DNA of 47,105 nucleotides from Terriglobia bacterium. GTDB lineage: Bacteria > Acidobacteriota > Terriglobia > 20CM-2-55-15. Below, piece by piece: positions 35,317 through 44,539 of this stretch (the stretch's first letter is position 1; every line of letters starts with the position of its first letter). The DNA lies in assembly GCA_036496425.1 (NCBI GenBank), contig DASXLG010000288.1:1-47105 (forward strand), given 5' to 3'. Position numbers and translations under genes: made by a program. Below the pieces are notes generated by a model, which saw only the letters and a program-made list of their open reading frames with translations, was not told the DNA's origin and made no database searches.

Positions 35317-35562
35317 CTACGACTTCGGAAGGTGGCTTTCAATGTAATTGATGGCGTCCTTCACTGTCGTGATCTTCTCGGCGTCCTCGTCCGGAATCTC
35401 CATGCCGAATCCCTCTTCCAGCGCCATCACCAATTCCACCGTATCGAGAGAGTCCGCGCCGAGATCGTCGATAAAAGAGGCGGTAGGCGTCACTTCGGAT
35501 TCATCGACGCCCAGTTGTTCCACAATAATCTGTTTGACCTTATCTTCCACTGACGAAGCCAT
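35317..35562 (-). CDS. acpP: Acyl carrier protein
   Basis: This 81-residue acidic protein carries the phosphopantetheine serine in [15 protein letters not shown] (Ser38). ATG 35562 follows a perfect AGGAGG; the upstream TTG at 35568 is less likely. It lies 45 bases after fabD. Confidence 0.97.
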   Translation of the reverse strand: MASSVEDKVKQIIVEQLGVDESEVTPTASFIDDLGADSLDTVELVMALEEGFGMEIPDEDAEKITTVKDAINYIESHLPKS

Positions 35563-35607
35563 TCTCAAACCCTCCTGTTAAACCATCATCGATTCGCAAA
35601 CCTGCAA

Positions 35608-36537
35608 TTATAGGAGTGCGTTTAAAACATTTTCCATCGATTTCTCATCCTCGGCGTTCAGCATTGTAACCGACTTATCGATGGATCGAATCAATCCCAA
35701 CAACACTTTTCCGGGTCCTACTTCGACGAACGTGCGTACGCCTTCATCGAGCAGGCGCTGCACGCTCTCCTGCCAGCGCACCGGCCGCGAGACCTGGCGC
35801 CTGACGCCGCTGCGCGCTTCGGCACCGCCGCGTATCGGCTCGGCATCGACATTCGTGATCAGCGGAAAACGCAGATCTCCGAATGAACAGGCAGCGAGAT
35901 CGACGGACAGCTTTTCCTCCGCCGGCAACATCAACGCGCAATGAAACGGCGCACTCACCTGCAGGAGAATGGCGCGCTTCGCGCCCGCATCCTTTGCGAT
36001 CGGAAGCGCGCGCTCGACCGCTTCGCGATTTCCCGCAATCACAATTTGTCCGGGTGAGTTCAAATTGGCCGGCGAGACGACCTGTCCCTGCGCGGCTTTT
36101 TCGCACACCGCTTGAACCGCCGGAAGATCCAGACCGAGCAACGCCGCCATCGCACCCACGCCGACCGGCACGGCCTCCTGCATGTAGCGGCCGCGGCGGC
36201 GGACCAGGGATGCGGCTTCGCTCAACTTCAGCGAGCCGGCCGCCACCAGCGCCGAGTATTCGCCAAGGCTGTGACCGGCGACAAAATCGGGGCGGATACC
36301 CTTCTGTTCCAGAATCCGGTAGAGCGCAATCGAGGTCGTCAGAATGGCGGGCTGCGTATTCTCGGTGAGTTTCAGATCCTCTTCCGGCCCGCTGAAGCAG
36401 AGCTGCGAAATCGGAGAATCCAGCGCGGCATCGGCCTCATCGAATGCGGCGCGCGCGCCGCTAAATTTCTCACAAATCTCGCGGCCCATTCCGGCATACT
36501 GCGAGCCCTGCCCGGGAAAAACAAATGCGATTTTCAA
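35608..36537 (-). CDS. fabD: Malonyl-CoA:ACP transacylase
   Basis: FabD loads malonyl groups onto ACP. The open frame reaches 36594, but homology begins at residue LKIAFVFPGQGSQYAGMG, so I place the start at TTG 36537, one base after the plsX stop and downstream of a CAGGG. The catalytic serine lies in GHSLGEYSAL and the oxyanion glutamine in FPGQGSQ. About 309 residues is normal. A TTG start directly behind plsX implies translation by re-initiation. Confidence 0.95.
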   Translation of the reverse strand: MKIAFVFPGQGSQYAGMGREICEKFSGARAAFDEADAALDSPISQLCFSGPEEDLKLTENTQPAILTTSIALYRILEQKGIRPDFVAGHSLGEYSALVAAGSLKLSEAASLVRRRGRYMQEAVPVGVGAMAALLGLDLPAVQAVCEKAAQGQVVSPANLNSPGQIVIAGNREAVERALPIAKDAGAKRAILLQVSAPFHCALMLPAEEKLSVDLAACSFGDLRFPLITNVDAEPIRGGAEARSGVRRQVSRPVRWQESVQRLLDEGVRTFVEVGPGKVLLGLIRSIDKSVTMLNAEDEKSMENVLNALL

Positions 36538-36538
36538 T

Positions 36539-37558
36539 TCAGCCCTGCAATCTCTGGGGTCCCGAGTTCGGTAAATCCCGCTCAATAACGTCATTCACGC
36601 CGTGCCGGCAGAATTCGTCCGCAATGCGGATCGCATTCTTGATGGCGTTGGCATTCGAACGGCCGTGGCAAACGATCGTGATTCCCTTGATGCCCAGCAG
36701 CGGCGCCCCTCCGTATTCCGAATAATCGAGGCGGTGCTTGAATTGCCGGAATGCGTTCTGCGCGAAGATCGCGCCGACTTTCGCCGAAAGCGTCTTCTGG
36801 AGTTCCTGCTTCAGCATGGAGGCGAATGCTTCGTACAGACCTTCGCTCAATTTCAACGCAACGTTGCCGGTAAATCCGTCGCAGACGATCACGTCAACAT
36901 CGCCGGTAAAGATATCGCGGCCTTCGACGTTACCGATGAAATTGATCGGCGCGCGCTTCAGGGATTTGAAGGCCTCTTTGGTCAGTTCGTTCCCTTTCGA
37001 ATCCTCTTCTCCGATCGACAACAACCCGACGCGCGGCCGGCGAATTCCAAAAATCGCGCGTGAGTAAATGTCGCCCATGATGGCGAACTGCTCGAGGTGA
37101 TGCGGTTTGCAATCCACGTTGGCGCCGACGTCGAGCAGGATCGCGGGCTTGCCTTTCTGTGTCGGAAGAACCGTGGAAAGGGCCGGCCGGTCCACCACGG
37201 CGAGCGTTCCCATGATCATCTTCACCGTCGCCATCACGGCGCCGGTGTTTCCGGCGCTGACAAAGCCGGAGACTGCGGAATCACGCATCAGCCGGGCCGC
37301 CACGTGAATGGACGAATCCTTCTTCCGCCGTGCGGCGGTCGCGGCCGCGTCCTCCATCGTGATGACTTCGCTGGCGTGGACAACTTCGATCGGAAGATTG
37401 CCCGCATCGCGCTCGCGCAGGAGTTCGCGCACACGTTCCTCCTGCCCGACCAGGACGATGGGCGTGCCGTATTGCGCAGCAGCCTGGACCGCGCCGTCGA
37501 TCTCGACCGACGGCCCGCCGTCGCTGCCCATCGCATCGACTGCGATCTTGAAAGCCAT
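36539..37558 (-). CDS. plsX: Phosphate acyltransferase PlsX
   Basis: PlsX makes acyl-phosphate from acyl-ACP for phospholipid synthesis. The 339-residue protein begins with AVDAMGSDGGPSVEIDGA and has SAGNTGAVMA, VDCKPHHLEQFA and GFTGNVALKLSEG, all family landmarks. It lies between rpmF and fabD in the usual order rpmF-plsX-fab. Confidence 0.97.
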   Translation of the reverse strand: MAFKIAVDAMGSDGGPSVEIDGAVQAAAQYGTPIVLVGQEERVRELLRERDAGNLPIEVVHASEVITMEDAAATAARRKKDSSIHVAARLMRDSAVSGFVSAGNTGAVMATVKMIMGTLAVVDRPALSTVLPTQKGKPAILLDVGANVDCKPHHLEQFAIMGDIYSRAIFGIRRPRVGLLSIGEEDSKGNELTKEAFKSLKRAPINFIGNVEGRDIFTGDVDVIVCDGFTGNVALKLSEGLYEAFASMLKQELQKTLSAKVGAIFAQNAFRQFKHRLDYSEYGGAPLLGIKGITIVCHGRSNANAIKNAIRIADEFCRHGVNDVIERDLPNSGPQRLQG

Positions 37559-37574
37559 GAGGATTTAACTCCCG

Positions 37575-37757
37575 CTATTCCTCGGCTGTCTCGATAACTT
37601 CCCGTTCTTTGTAAAAGCCGCAGTGAGGGCAGGCGCGGTGCGGCATGCGCAATTCGTGGCAGTTGGAGCACTCGGAAAACGAGCGCGTTGTCAGGTGATC
37701 GTGGGCCCGGCGGCGATCCCGCCGCGCTTTGGAATGTCGTCGTTTTGGATTCGGCAT
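37575..37757 (-). CDS. rpmF: Ribosomal protein bL32
   Basis: The 60-residue protein begins MPNPKRRHSKARRDRRRAHD and has the zinc-binding CSNC and CPHC pairs of the four-cysteine form of bL32. ATG 37757 follows GGGAG; the longer upstream frame is not homologous. It is adjacent to yceD, as in most bacteria. Confidence 0.96.
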   Translation of the reverse strand: MPNPKRRHSKARRDRRRAHDHLTTRSFSECSNCHELRMPHRACPHCGFYKEREVIETAEE

Positions 37758-37776
37758 ATTCTGATTACTCCCGCGC

Positions 37777-38319
37777 CTACAGTTTTTCCATCCGCTTTTT
37801 GATTTCCGCCAGCACATCCATGTGAGGACTGAAATCCTCCCCCGGACAAGTGCAGGCGGCGGTATTCGAATTGATCCCGCACACGGGACACAAACCTTTG
37901 CAGTCTACCCTGCAAAGGACTTTCATCGGAAGCGCCAACAGCACCTGTTCCCGCAGAACATCCGCAATGGCCAGCTTCGTTCCCGTGAAGAACGCGGTTC
38001 GCGTTTCGTCTTCCTCCAGTTCGATCTCTTCGTCTTCGTCGAACAGCTCCTCATCCCGTTGGCGGAAGAAGAGGTCGAATGGCTTCTGGATCTCGACCCG
38101 AGTCGCCTCCAGGCACCTCGAACACAGGCACTCGAGCAGCGTGCTCAGGCTCCCGTTGATCCGGATCTCGGCGCCCGCGCGTTCCGCCGTTGCCGACCAA
38201 TCGAGCGGACCTGCCTGGCGCATCTCGCCGCCAAAATCGACAATGCCCGGCTCGAACGACGCCGCAAACGAAACCTTGTCCCGGGCTAAATCCTTGAGAT
38301 CGACAAAATACTCGCTCAT
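37777..38319 (-). CDS. yceD: YceD/DUF177 family protein (23S rRNA accumulation protein)
   Basis: The 180-residue protein has the conserved C-terminal cysteine set LCRVDCKGLCPVCGIN of the DUF177/YceD family. It starts at ATG 38319 after AGAGGGGG, and an acidic stretch (LFDEDEEIELEEDE) precedes the cysteine motif. The family affects 23S rRNA levels in some bacteria and lies next to rpmF across phyla, as here. Confidence 0.9.
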   Translation of the reverse strand: MSEYFVDLKDLARDKVSFAASFEPGIVDFGGEMRQAGPLDWSATAERAGAEIRINGSLSTLLECLCSRCLEATRVEIQKPFDLFFRQRDEELFDEDEEIELEEDETRTAFFTGTKLAIADVLREQVLLALPMKVLCRVDCKGLCPVCGINSNTAACTCPGEDFSPHMDVLAEIKKRMEKL

Positions 38320-38345
38320 GGTTATGCCCCCTCTTTTCAATTATC

Positions 38346-39050
38346 TTACGAGGGTTTCGGCGGCGGTGTCACGACGCCCAGCCGTTTCAGAGCGTCATCA
38401 GCATTTTGCCGGAACGGGGAATCCGGAAAGTCCGTAACGACTTTCTGATAAAACTGCTTCGCCTGATCGGCCTGATTGTTGGCTTCATATAGCATCGCCA
38501 ACTCATAAGCCACGGCCGACCTGGAATAGCCGCCGCTGTCGAACAAGGCTTTGTCCGTGTCGATCGCCTTCTGCGTATCCCCGTGTTTCTTATACACTTC
38601 GCCTAAAGCAAATTGCGCGACACCCTTGATGCTGGCATCGCCGCGCTGCGCCACGTCCTGCAGATTCTGGACCGCTTTCGGGGTGTCGCCCAGCCCTTCC
38701 TGGCTCAATGCGACGTAGTACAGCGCAATCTTGCCCGCGTTCAGCGAACCGTAATTGTCAGCAACCTTCTGAGCCTGGTCCATCGTCCGTTGATATCGCT
38801 CTTTGTCGGACTTGATGGTCGTATCACCATAAGTATTGATGGCCTGCGACAATTCCGTCTGGGCCCTGGCGTTCCGGCTCGAGGAATAATAGCTCCATCC
38901 GAAGTAGATGATGACAAGCGCCGCAATAACGGATACGCCGGTGATCGCTTCCTTTTTCCTTGCAACCAGAAGCTCTGAAAACGTTTGTAACGAAGTTGTG
39001 ATCTCGTCCTGCTCCTTGAGCTGATGACGAGTCATTTTGGTGCGCGGCAC
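38346..39050 (-). CDS. Tetratricopeptide-repeat single-pass membrane protein (YfgM-like)
   Basis: This 234-residue protein has a cytoplasmic N-terminus (about 1-35), one TM helix at about 37-55 (VSVIAALVIIYFGWSYY) and an exported TPR domain with repeats at about 60-220 (ALYYVALSQEGLGDTPKAV, then QFALGEVYKKHGDTQKAI). This is the architecture of YfgM/tetratricopeptide assembly factors. Start GTG 39050 follows GGGAGG. It is the first gene of the lipid operon, and its own role there is unclear. Confidence 0.8.
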   Translation of the reverse strand: MPRTKMTRHQLKEQDEITTSLQTFSELLVARKKEAITGVSVIAALVIIYFGWSYYSSSRNARAQTELSQAINTYGDTTIKSDKERYQRTMDQAQKVADNYGSLNAGKIALYYVALSQEGLGDTPKAVQNLQDVAQRGDASIKGVAQFALGEVYKKHGDTQKAIDTDKALFDSGGYSRSAVAYELAMLYEANNQADQAKQFYQKVVTDFPDSPFRQNADDALKRLGVVTPPPKPS

Positions 39051-39158
39051 TGGTACCTCCCGGATACGCTCTAGAAACTCCTCAGTTTACCACATTTTCA
39101 CTAGTATCTTTTCCCTTTGCTGTGTCCTGATGTTAATGGGAAGGAGTCCCGTAAGTAA

Positions 39159-39686
39159 GTGAGCACGGTGCAACCGCGAGTCGACAACGAACTGATCGAA
39201 CGGTGCCTCAAGGGCGACCAGGCCGCATGGAGAGATCTGGTTGTGCGATACCAGCGGCTCGTATATTCCATCGCGCATGTTTTTTGCTCGAATCCCGAAG
39301 ACGTATCTGACGTGTTTCAGCAGGTCTGGCTGGAATTGTATCAACAGCTTGCCGACCTTCGAAGTATTGAAGCCCTGCCGGCCTGGCTGATGACCGTCAC
39401 CCGCCGGCGCTCATATGCGGTGCTTCAGACGCGATACGGGCCCGAGCCGCTCAAGGAAGACATACCCTACATCTCGGGGCACCTGGCGCAGGTGGAGCGG
39501 GAGCACTCGGTGGAGCGGGCGCTGGATCAACTGCCGGATCGCTGCCGGCGCCTCATCGGGCTTCTCTATTTCGATGCCAGCGAGCCGAGTTACGCGCAGA
39601 TCGCTGAGACCCTGGGAATGCCGGAAGCGAGCATCGGCCCCACGCGCGCGCGCTGCCTGGAAAAACTGCGGAAGCTCCTGACCTGA
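39159..39686 (+). CDS. ECF RNA polymerase sigma factor
   Basis: The 175-residue protein has sigma region 2 (LVVRYQRLVYSIAHVF, then VSDVFQQVWLELYQQL) and region 4 (ALDQLPDRCRRLIGLLYF, then QIAETLGMPEASIGPTRARCLEKL). GTG 39159 follows AAGGAG. Its stop is 2 bases before the CHAT gene, so the two are co-translated. The zf-HC2 protein three genes on is the likely anti-sigma factor, separated by the protease gene. Confidence 0.92.
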   Translation: MSTVQPRVDNELIERCLKGDQAAWRDLVVRYQRLVYSIAHVFCSNPEDVSDVFQQVWLELYQQLADLRSIEALPAWLMTVTRRRSYAVLQTRYGPEPLKEDIPYISGHLAQVEREHSVERALDQLPDRCRRLIGLLYFDASEPSYAQIAETLGMPEASIGPTRARCLEKLRKLLT

Positions 39687-39688
39687 CC

Positions 39689-42538
39689 ATGGCTGGAAAT
39701 GATATGTCGCCAGACGATCTTCTGAAATGTTCTGATGCCGAGCTGGATGCGTTCGCTGCGCCGGCGCCTCACCAGGAAATCGAGGATCTCTTCAAACGGA
39801 TCTGGGCGGAAATCCTACCGGTCTCCGCCGGCAGTTATGCGGGCCAGCCCAAAACCCTAAAAACCGCGCAAAGCGTTTCTCTCGCGCAAGCGGCCGTGCG
39901 TATTGCATCCGCCTCGGGCGACAACAGCTTCCTCATCGAGGCGCGCCACATGATGGGCCGCTGTCTCGGCGCCAATGAAGAATTCGAACGCGCCATTCCC
40001 TTTTACCGCGACGTCGTTTCCAGCCTCGAAAATATCGGCGACATCCGCCAGGCCGCCAGGCTCCGGCTTGCCCTCATTGGTGTCCTCCTGAATGCAGATC
40101 ATTATGCGGAAGCCTTCGAAGTTGCCGCAGCAGCTGAAAAAGTCTTCAAGGATCTGAGCGACGAGACCGGGCTCGCCCGGCTCTACAACAACATCGCCAA
40201 CATCCACCACCGGACGGACGATCACGCCCGCGCGTACGAATATTACGCCAGATGCTACGACGCATTTCGACGGCTCGACGACGAGCAGGGCATCGCTTTA
40301 TCGAGTTTCAATCTTGCGAATGCGCTGGCGGACATCGACGAGTTCGAAAAGTCCGATCAGATGTATGCCGCGTCCATCAAACTCTGCCACAAACTGGGCT
40401 GGGCGGATCTCTCGATCCAGGCGGAGTACAACCGCGCCTATCTCCAGTATCTGCGCGGCCGGTACAGCGACGCACTGGACGCCTTTTCCCGGCTGCGCGC
40501 CGAATTCGAGAAGGCGGGCAGCCTGCGCCATTACGCGCTCTGCGACCTCGACGAAGCCGAAATCTATCTTCAGCTCAATCTGTCCAGAGACGCCGCGGCG
40601 CTTGCCATCCGCTCAGCCGGACTTTTCGAGAAGCTGGGGCTCAAATACGAACAGGCTAAAGCGACAAGTCTTTACGGTATCGCTTTCATACAATTGCGGC
40701 GCTTCTCCGAAGCTCTGGAAATATTCAGAACGTCGCAAAAGATCTTCGAGCTCGAAAACAATCATTACTGGATCGGACTGCTCGACCTCTACCGGGCGGA
40801 GGTCCACCTGTCGCTGCAGCGGTTCTGGGAAGCGCAGGCGCTCGCAGCGCAGGCAAAGGCCGTCTTTGACCGGCTCGGCATCCCTTCGAAACGGATCTTC
40901 AGTCTTGTGTTGCTTGGCCGCGTCGCTCTGGCATTAAACGACCTCGAAGCCGCAAGCCGCTACACGGGCGAAATCGCCTCGATCGTCAAGGACATCAAAA
41001 TCCCGCTCGTTCTGTTCCCGTATCACCTGTTGTGCGGGGAAATTGCGGAGCGCGAGCGAAAATGGGAACAGGCCCGGATGCACTTCGAATCCGCCGCTCA
41101 GGAACTCGAAAAACATCAGGCCCGGCTTCATCATGATGAATTGCGCGTGACGTTTTTCAAGGGAAGGCAGAAGGCTTACGATGCTCTGGTCCGCCTGTCG
41201 CTCGACAAAGACGATTCGGCCGCCCAGCTTTCAATCGCATACGCATGGTGCGAGCGGGCGCGGTCCCGCGGACTGATCGAATTGCTTTCGCATTACGCTC
41301 CTTCGAGCCAGGGCCATACCGATCAATCCCTGCTGGCAAAAATCAATCGCCTGCGGGAGGAATTGAATATTCAATACGCGCGGGCCCGGCCGGAAACACG
41401 GCCGCTTTCGCGATCTTCTGATTTCGAAACGATCGGCCTCAAGGAACAGGAACTGGCGCGAACGCTGCGTGAAGTATCGAATGACGATCCGGAGTATGCG
41501 TCGCTGCAGCAGGTATCGATCGTCACTCTCGAATCCCTTCGGGCCTCGCTTCCAAAGCGGACGACGGTGATCGAATACTTCACTGCCGGTGAAGAAGTTC
41601 TGGCGTTCGTTGTCTCGCCGGCCGGCGCCCGCGTCGTGCGGCGGCTGTGCCCCGCAACGCGCGTTTTGAGCCAGCAGGAGCGCCTGGGGTTCCAGCTCGA
41701 AAAATTCATGCTGGGAAAAGATTACGCCCTGTCACACGCAAAGCAGATTCTCGAGGCCACGAAGCGGCACCTTCACGAGCTGCACAAATATTTGATCGCG
41801 CCGTTCATTAAAGAACTCGAAACTCCCCACCTCGCCATCGTCCCGCACGGCTCTCTGCACTTCCTGCCTTTCCACGCATTCTTCGACGGCGAAAAGTACC
41901 TGATCGACGATTTCGAGATCACCTACGCGCCCAGCGCCTCGGTTCTGAAGTACTGCCTGGAAAAACCGGTGGTCGAAAACGCATCGCCTCTGCTGATCGG
42001 GGTGGCGGATGAAAGTGTTCCCCTGGTGAAGGAGGAACTCACGCGGCTGAAGCGTCTTTTCCCGGACGCCCGCCTTTTGCAGGACGACTCCGCCATCCGC
42101 GAAGCCTTCGTCGAAAACAGCAGGACATCCGAATTCCTCCACATCGCGACTCACGCCGTATTCCGCCAGGATAATCCGATGTTCTCCAGCTTCAAACTGG
42201 CGGACGGCTGGTTCACCGCCTTCGACCTGTTCTCAATGGTGTGCCAAACCAATCTCGTTACCTTGAGCGGCTGCCAGTCCGGAATGAGCGAAGTGGCCGG
42301 CGCGGACGATCTTCTCGGCCTGATGCGGGGATTTTTGTATGCTGGAGCCCGGTCCCTGCTCCTTAGTTTATGGAATGTTAATGACGAGTCGACCACCGAA
42401 TTGATGACGCGGTTTTACCAGGAATGGCGAAAAGGAGCTGCAAAATCAACAGCTTTGAGGATCGCCATGCTCGCGGTCCGCGACCGGTATCCAAATCCGT
42501 TCTATTGGGCACCATTCTTGCTGGCAGGAAACCCATAA
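39689..42538 (+). CDS. TPR-CHAT caspase-like protease
   Basis: The 949-residue cytoplasmic protein has at least eight TPR-like units (about 60-470), a helical linker and a C-terminal CHAT peptidase domain (about 640-949). The dyad is intact: His822 in HIATHAVF and Cys862 in LSGCQSG, and the domain ends with GARSLLLSLWNVND. CHAT enzymes are caspase-relatives (separase, gasdermin-activating and Craspase types). Here the TPR would sense a partner. It sits between an ECF sigma gene and a zf-HC2 plus secreted subtilase, suggesting regulated proteolysis. Confidence 0.93.
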   Translation: MAGNDMSPDDLLKCSDAELDAFAAPAPHQEIEDLFKRIWAEILPVSAGSYAGQPKTLKTAQSVSLAQAAVRIASASGDNSFLIEARHMMGRCLGANEEFERAIPFYRDVVSSLENIGDIRQAARLRLALIGVLLNADHYAEAFEVAAAAEKVFKDLSDETGLARLYNNIANIHHRTDDHARAYEYYARCYDAFRRLDDEQGIALSSFNLANALADIDEFEKSDQMYAASIKLCHKLGWADLSIQAEYNRAYLQYLRGRYSDALDAFSRLRAEFEKAGSLRHYALCDLDEAEIYLQLNLSRDAAALAIRSAGLFEKLGLKYEQAKATSLYGIAFIQLRRFSEALEIFRTSQKIFELENNHYWIGLLDLYRAEVHLSLQRFWEAQALAAQAKAVFDRLGIPSKRIFSLVLLGRVALALNDLEAASRYTGEIASIVKDIKIPLVLFPYHLLCGEIAERERKWEQARMHFESAAQELEKHQARLHHDELRVTFFKGRQKAYDALVRLSLDKDDSAAQLSIAYAWCERARSRGLIELLSHYAPSSQGHTDQSLLAKINRLREELNIQYARARPETRPLSRSSDFETIGLKEQELARTLREVSNDDPEYASLQQVSIVTLESLRASLPKRTTVIEYFTAGEEVLAFVVSPAGARVVRRLCPATRVLSQQERLGFQLEKFMLGKDYALSHAKQILEATKRHLHELHKYLIAPFIKELETPHLAIVPHGSLHFLPFHAFFDGEKYLIDDFEITYAPSASVLKYCLEKPVVENASPLLIGVADESVPLVKEELTRLKRLFPDARLLQDDSAIREAFVENSRTSEFLHIATHAVFRQDNPMFSSFKLADGWFTAFDLFSMVCQTNLVTLSGCQSGMSEVAGADDLLGLMRGFLYAGARSLLLSLWNVNDESTTELMTRFYQEWRKGAAKSTALRIAMLAVRDRYPNPFYWAPFLLAGNP

Positions 42539-42620
42539 CGGAGTTGAAGTTTTTTTGCTCTCTTCGTATTTTTGAGGGCCTTGCTGGCCACTTTTAGCCA
42601 GGAGGAGCAATTCGGACAAT

Positions 42621-43223
42621 ATGCATTTAAGTTCAGAGATCGCTCTTGATTTCGCAGAAGAGCGATTGGATCAATCCCAAAAACAGTTCTGGCAGCAACA
42701 CCTGGCGGTTTGCAATGACTGCACGCAGGAAGTTGGCCGATGGCGGCAATTGGGGATCGACCTGGAAAGGTCGCATCTGAAAAGCGCATCCGATCAGGAA
42801 TTGCAGAACGCAATGCACATCTACCCGAAACGGCCGGACGGTGGCGGCTCAAAAGTCCGCTCCGTCCTGGCCACGCTGATATTCGATAGTTTCATGCAGC
42901 CTGCAATGGCCGGCGCCCGCGGCTCAGCCGCACCGGCACGGCAGCTGGTGATGCGCGCCGAAGAGTTCGATATTCATGTGAAGATCTGGGGAGAGCAGGA
43001 GCACATGCAAATGCTCGGCCAGCTGCTTCCCCGGCACGGAGAGGACTTCGTCCAATCCGCGCGGTTCCATTTACTGAAAAACGGTGAGCGCATCGAAAGC
43101 ACAGCCGTCGACGACTTGGGGGAATTCCATTTCAGCGATGTGCCGGAAGGCGACCTCAGCTTGCAGATCGACCTTCCCAATCTGACCGTGATCGGCGCGT
43201 TGACCGCGAAGGAATACATTTAG
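42621..43223 (+). CDS. zf-HC2-type (anti-sigma-like) protein
   Basis: The 200-residue protein carries the H-x3-C-x2-C zinc motif in QHLAVCNDCTQEVGRW, as in anti-sigma factors of the ZAS class. A weakly hydrophobic VRSVLATLIFDSF follows at about 75 but no clear TM helix. The C-terminal half (about 110-200) is a beta domain ending with GEFHFSDVPEGDLSLQIDLP, resembling a CarboxypepD-regulatory fold. It most likely binds the sigma factor at 39159. It shares an operon with the protease genes. Confidence 0.75.
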   Translation: MHLSSEIALDFAEERLDQSQKQFWQQHLAVCNDCTQEVGRWRQLGIDLERSHLKSASDQELQNAMHIYPKRPDGGGSKVRSVLATLIFDSFMQPAMAGARGSAAPARQLVMRAEEFDIHVKIWGEQEHMQMLGQLLPRHGEDFVQSARFHLLKNGERIESTAVDDLGEFHFSDVPEGDLSLQIDLPNLTVIGALTAKEYI

Positions 43224-43263
43224 GCGTAGTAGACGCCTATATAGCCGGCTCCAGGAGGATAAA

Positions 43264-44532
43264 ATGACAGGACGTCGATTCTTTCTGACACTGATTTTGA
43301 TGTTGTGGCTCAGCGTTTACGCGCAGGCGCAAACGCCCGTTATCGTCCAGCTCGCGCCTCTGGGCAATATCACCTCGCTCGTCAACATCCTCGGCGCAAG
43401 CATCCTGGACAACATCCCGGGCACCGGTATCTATCTGCTCAAACTGCCGATCTCTGTACCGTCCCTGGTGCCGGCGCTGCTTTCGCGGGTTACGGGATTG
43501 CTCGGTATTCAATGGTCCGAGGTCAACACCGGTCTGGCGCTTCCGAACGTCGGACAACTTGGAGTCCTGCAGGTGGTCGGCAGCGTCGATCCCGGCTGGT
43601 ATGCCGCCCAGCCGGCATGGCAGATCATGCACAGCCAGAACGCGCTGGCCTATTCGCGCGGGGCCGGCGTGATTATCGCCGATCTCAATTCCCAGGTCGA
43701 TTCGACGCATCCGGCAATCGCCGGCCATCTCACGGGGGGCTACGATTTCATCACGGGAAAGCCGACCGGATATGCGTCTTTGAACCAGTCCTCCGCGAGC
43801 TTCATGGACCAGTCGTCCGCAAGCTTCATGGATCAGTCATCCGCGAGTTTCATGGATCAATCTTCGGCGAGCTTCATGGACAACACAGGACTGCCGCAGG
43901 CCAGCGCGAATCCCGCATATGGCCACGGCACCGAGTGCGCGGGCGTCCTGGCGGCAATTGCGCCGAACAGCCTGATCATGCCGCTGCGTATATTCGACAG
44001 CAATGGAAACTCGGATCTGTTTACGATCGCGAAAGCCATCCGTTATGCGGCTAATCACGGAGCTCAGGTGATCAACATGAGCTTCGGCACGTTAACGGAC
44101 TCGAACGCCGTCAGGAGCAGCATCTCCTACGCTCAGAGCCTGAGCCTGACGCTGGTCGCTTCAGCGGGAAACAACAATACGACCAGTCCTCAATATCCAG
44201 CGGCTTATAGCGGCGTGATCACGACGGCGGCAACAAACATTAGCGATCAAAAGGCGTCGTTCTCGAACTACGGCAGGGCCGTGGTGGTGGATGCCCCCGG
44301 TGTGAACATCATTCTTCCCTACCCGGGAGGAATGTACAGCGTCGTTTCCGGCACTTCCTTCAGTGCGCCCGCTGTTGCGGGGACGGCAGCGCTCATCCGC
44401 TCGCTGCGGGTCAATGGTGCGACGCCATCCATTACCGGAGCCGCCGTCAACATCAACTCCGAGAACCCCAGTTATGTGAATGAGCTGGGATACGGCCGTA
44501 TCGACGTCCTCCACGCTGTCAAGCCGAACTGA
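43264..44532 (+). CDS. Secreted S8 (subtilisin-like) serine protease
   Basis: ATG 43264 follows AGGAGG; a signal peptide (about 1-22, ends AQAQ) leads a pro-region and an S8 domain. The triad is present: Asp140 in ADLNSQVD, His221 in GHGTECAG and Ser365 in GTSFSAPAVAG. Between Asp and His lie four copies of QSSASFMD (residues 175-206). Length is normal. It is co-transcribed with sigma, CHAT and zf-HC2 genes, and may be the effector that the system releases. Confidence 0.93.
   Translation: MTGRRFFLTLILMLWLSVYAQAQTPVIVQLAPLGNITSLVNILGASILDNIPGTGIYLLKLPISVPSLVPALLSRVTGLLGIQWSEVNTGLALPNVGQLGVLQVVGSVDPGWYAAQPAWQIMHSQNALAYSRGAGVIIADLNSQVDSTHPAIAGHLTGGYDFITGKPTGYASLNQSSASFMDQSSASFMDQSSASFMDQSSASFMDNTGLPQASANPAYGHGTECAGVLAAIAPNSLIMPLRIFDSNGNSDLFTIAKAIRYAANHGAQVINMSFGTLTDSNAVRSSISYAQSLSLTLVASAGNNNTTSPQYPAAYSGVITTAATNISDQKASFSNYGRAVVVDAPGVNIILPYPGGMYSVVSGTSFSAPAVAGTAALIRSLRVNGATPSITGAAVNINSENPSYVNELGYGRIDVLHAVKPN
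43786..43881 (+). repeat. Four 24-bp tandem repeats inside the subtilase gene
   Basis: Four copies of a 24-bp unit encode QSSASFMD four times. The DNA copies differ at silent positions only while the protein repeat stays exact, so the amino-acid repeat is under selection. They form an insertion just before the catalytic histidine of the S8 domain. Confidence 0.95.
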
Positions 44533-44539
44533 GTCAAAT

